DNA from: Desulfotomaculum sp.
GTDB lineage: Bacteria; Bacillota; Desulfotomaculia; Desulfotomaculales; Nap2-2B
Direction of reading: 5' to 3'
Assembly (NCBI GenBank): GCA_003513005.1
Contig: DOTD01000072.1
Span: 1-64,000, forward strand
DNA: 64,000 nucleotides
The translations under genes were made by a program, and so were the position numbers. Of the stretch, positions 62,582 through 64,000 are shown in pieces. The notes beneath the pieces were generated by a model. It saw only the letters and a program-made list of their open reading frames with translations. It did not search any database and was not told the DNA's origin. How positions within the stretch are numbered: the first letter of the stretch is position 1; every line of letters starts with the position of its first letter.

Positions 62582-63799
62582 TTATTGCTGTTCGTGGCAT
62601 TGGCGGTGCAGCAACAGTGCGGCGTCAAGGATCCGGCCGGCTACATCGAGCTTGTCCATTAAAGGAAGGTCGGTTATTTCCCCGTCGCGGTAGATTAATT
62701 TAACAATGTTGGTGTCCGTGTCAAAGCCGGCTCCTGGAACGGTAATATCGTTTGTAACGATCAGATCAAGGTTTTTCTGCTCAATTTTTTGCCGCGCCGA
62801 CTCGAGCAAGTTTTCAGTTTCTGCGGCAAAACCGACGAGCACCTGATTGGGCTTCTTTATTTTTCCAATCTCCATCAGAATGTCAGTGTTCTTTTCCAGT
62901 TCAATAGTAAGATTATTATTACTGTCTTTTTTGATCTTGCTTTTCGATGGCTTTGCAGGCCTGAAATCGGCAACTGCGGCTGCTTTAATCACTATGTCGT
63001 ATTTTGGAAAAATATCCATTACGGCGCGCTGCATTTCTGCTGCAGTTACAACCGGAATATAGTTTATTCCGGGCGGGGGACTTAAGTTTGCCGGCGCTGA
63101 AACCAATGTAACATCTGCGCCTCTTATCGCCGCGGAGCGGGCAAGGGCAAATCCCATTTTCCCTGAACTCCTGTTTGAGATAAACCTTACAGGATCAAGC
63201 GGTTCTCTTGTTCCCCCGGCGGTAATCAGGACAGATATCCCCTTAAAATCCCCTGCCGGTAAAATGAGCTGAATAATCTGCTGACAGATCATCTCCGGCT
63301 CGGGGAATCTCCCTTGGCCATGTTCACCGCAGGCCAGGTACCCTGTTCCTGCTTCCATAATCAGATAATTCAACTCTTTTAACCGGGCCAGATTGGCTTG
63401 TGTGGCCGGATTATTGTACATATGAACGTTCATGGCGGGACAGATCAAAACAGGGCAGGTAGCTGCCATTACTATAGTCGTGAGAAGGTCGTCTGCAATT
63501 CCGTGGGCTATTTTCCCCAGAATATTGGCTGTCGCGGGGGCTATGACAACTAAGTCCGCCTTTTGAGCCAATGCAATGTGGGGTATCTGAAAATTAGACG
63601 AACCCCCGAAAGAACCGGTATGGACATGGTTTTTTGTAAGCGCCTGAAAAGTCAGGGGAGTTACGAATTTTTGGCCTGCGTCTGTCATTACCACATGTAC
63701 GTCAAACCCTGTTTTGGTTAATAAGCTAGCCAGGCTTGCCGCCTTAAAGGCAGCGATACTGCCTGTAACACCGAGAGTGACAAACTTATCCGCCAGCAT
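62582..63799 (-). CDS. coaBC: bifunctional phosphopantothenoylcysteine decarboxylase/synthetase
   Basis: Two steps of coenzyme A synthesis. CoaC (about 1-180) is the FMN decarboxylase, with GVTGSIAAFKA and CPAMNVHMYNNP. CoaB (about 185-405) ligates cysteine, with TAGGTREPLDPVRFISNRSSGKMG and IKAAAVADFRP. ATG at 63799 is four bases after the rpoZ stop and fits the family N-terminus; a longer frame from 63847 would overlap rpoZ. 405 residues. Confidence 0.96.
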   Translation of the reverse strand: MLADKFVTLGVTGSIAAFKAASLASLLTKTGFDVHVVMTDAGQKFVTPLTFQALTKNHVHTGSFGGSSNFQIPHIALAQKADLVVIAPATANILGKIAHGIADDLLTTIVMAATCPVLICPAMNVHMYNNPATQANLARLKELNYLIMEAGTGYLACGEHGQGRFPEPEMICQQIIQLILPAGDFKGISVLITAGGTREPLDPVRFISNRSSGKMGFALARSAAIRGADVTLVSAPANLSPPPGINYIPVVTAAEMQRAVMDIFPKYDIVIKAAAVADFRPAKPSKSKIKKDSNNNLTIELEKNTDILMEIGKIKKPNQVLVGFAAETENLLESARQKIEQKNLDLIVTNDITVPGAGFDTDTNIVKLIYRDGEITDLPLMDKLDVAGRILDAALLLHRQCHEQQ

Positions 63800-63803
63800 C
63801 TTG

Positions 63804-64000
63804 TTACTTCCTCCCCTGCCTTGTATGCTTAAATTTAACCCTGTCATTGGCTATATCCTGTAAAGCAATAGTAACAGGTTTATTGCCGTTGCTGGTAACC
63901 TTACTGCCTTCTTCAGCTTCTGTAATAAAACGCGCTCTTTTTGCGGTAATGACCACAAGAGCATAACGGTTATCAACTTTACGCATCAAAACATCTAGGG
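63804..64000 (-). CDS. rpoZ: RNA polymerase omega subunit (partial)
   Basis: Small accessory subunit that helps assemble the beta' subunit. The frame stays open to the window edge and reads LDVLMRKVDNRYALVVITAKRARFITE, so the annotated start at 63989 is internal and a few residues are missing beyond 64000. The C-terminal part (PVTIALQDIANDRVKFK) matches omega. The order rpoZ-coaBC-priA-def-fmt is the common Firmicute arrangement. Confidence 0.92.
   Translation of the reverse strand, partial: LDVLMRKVDNRYALVVITAKRARFITEAEEGSKVTSNGNKPVTIALQDIANDRVKFKHTRQGRK

Overview
The window looks like a chromosomal piece of an anaerobic, endospore-forming Firmicute of the Peptococcaceae type (Pelotomaculum/Desulfotomaculum relatives). 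The sequence support is a complete spoIIIAA-AH operon, an alpha/beta-type small acid-soluble spore protein, FapR/FabK-type fatty acid synthesis, an NfnAB electron-bifurcating transhydrogenase, a methylmalonyl-CoA:pyruvate transcarboxylase-type cluster (12S, 1.3S, 5S) as used in propionate metabolism, and a 5'-methylthioadenosine salvage route with no oxygen-dependent step. The genus is an inference; no rRNA is present.

Layout. 1-6.8 kb: a partial gene, tRNA-Trp, a small CxxC protein, a UPF0182 membrane protein, phosphofructokinase, a GT4 glycosyltransferase and a Cys-rich small protein. 6.9-12.1 kb (minus): pstC-pstA preceded by a Pho-box-like repeat, then the transcarboxylase cluster, whose 5S gene carries an out-of-frame internal deletion. 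12.3-19.4 kb: lexA (plus), then a minus-strand SAM by-product recycling block (methionine gamma-lyase-like protein, two MTA-phosphorylase paralogues, apt, ahcY, class II aldolase, mtnA). 19.5-28.9 kb (minus): ftsY, rnc, fabF, acpP, fabG, fabD, fabK, fabH, plsX, fapR with a FapR operator, then rpmF and DUF177. 29-37.7 kb: a spore-related stretch and tRNA-Pro, then a decayed accessory region (activase fragment, IS1634 remnant, an hbd fragment joined to an msrAB fragment) around intact acyl-CoA ligase and thiolase genes. 37.7-40.6 kb (minus): an M-box riboswitch controlling a soluble MgtE-like CBS/PRC protein and an NRAMP-related Mg transporter. 40.7-52.8 kb (minus): folD, a REP-like repeat cluster, xseA, nfnB, nfnA, nusB, DUF2273, amaP, asp23, spoIIIAH-AA. 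53-64 kb (mostly minus): efp, pepP, aroQ, tldE, tldD, fmt, def, priA, coaBC and rpoZ, which runs off the edge.

How it fits together. Three regulatory circuits can be read directly: FapR operator over the fapR-plsX-fab promoter, M-box plus terminator over the Mg operon, and an 11-bp-period Pho box before pstCA. The SAM block handles S-adenosylhomocysteine (AhcY), MTA (MtnP, MtnA, aldolase) and the released adenine (Apt). Its second phosphorylase has lost both Asp residues typical of adenine nucleosides and may act on 6-oxopurine nucleosides. Several broken genes share one pattern, loss of an internal block with clean flanks, so either real decay or misassembly of this sequence should be considered.
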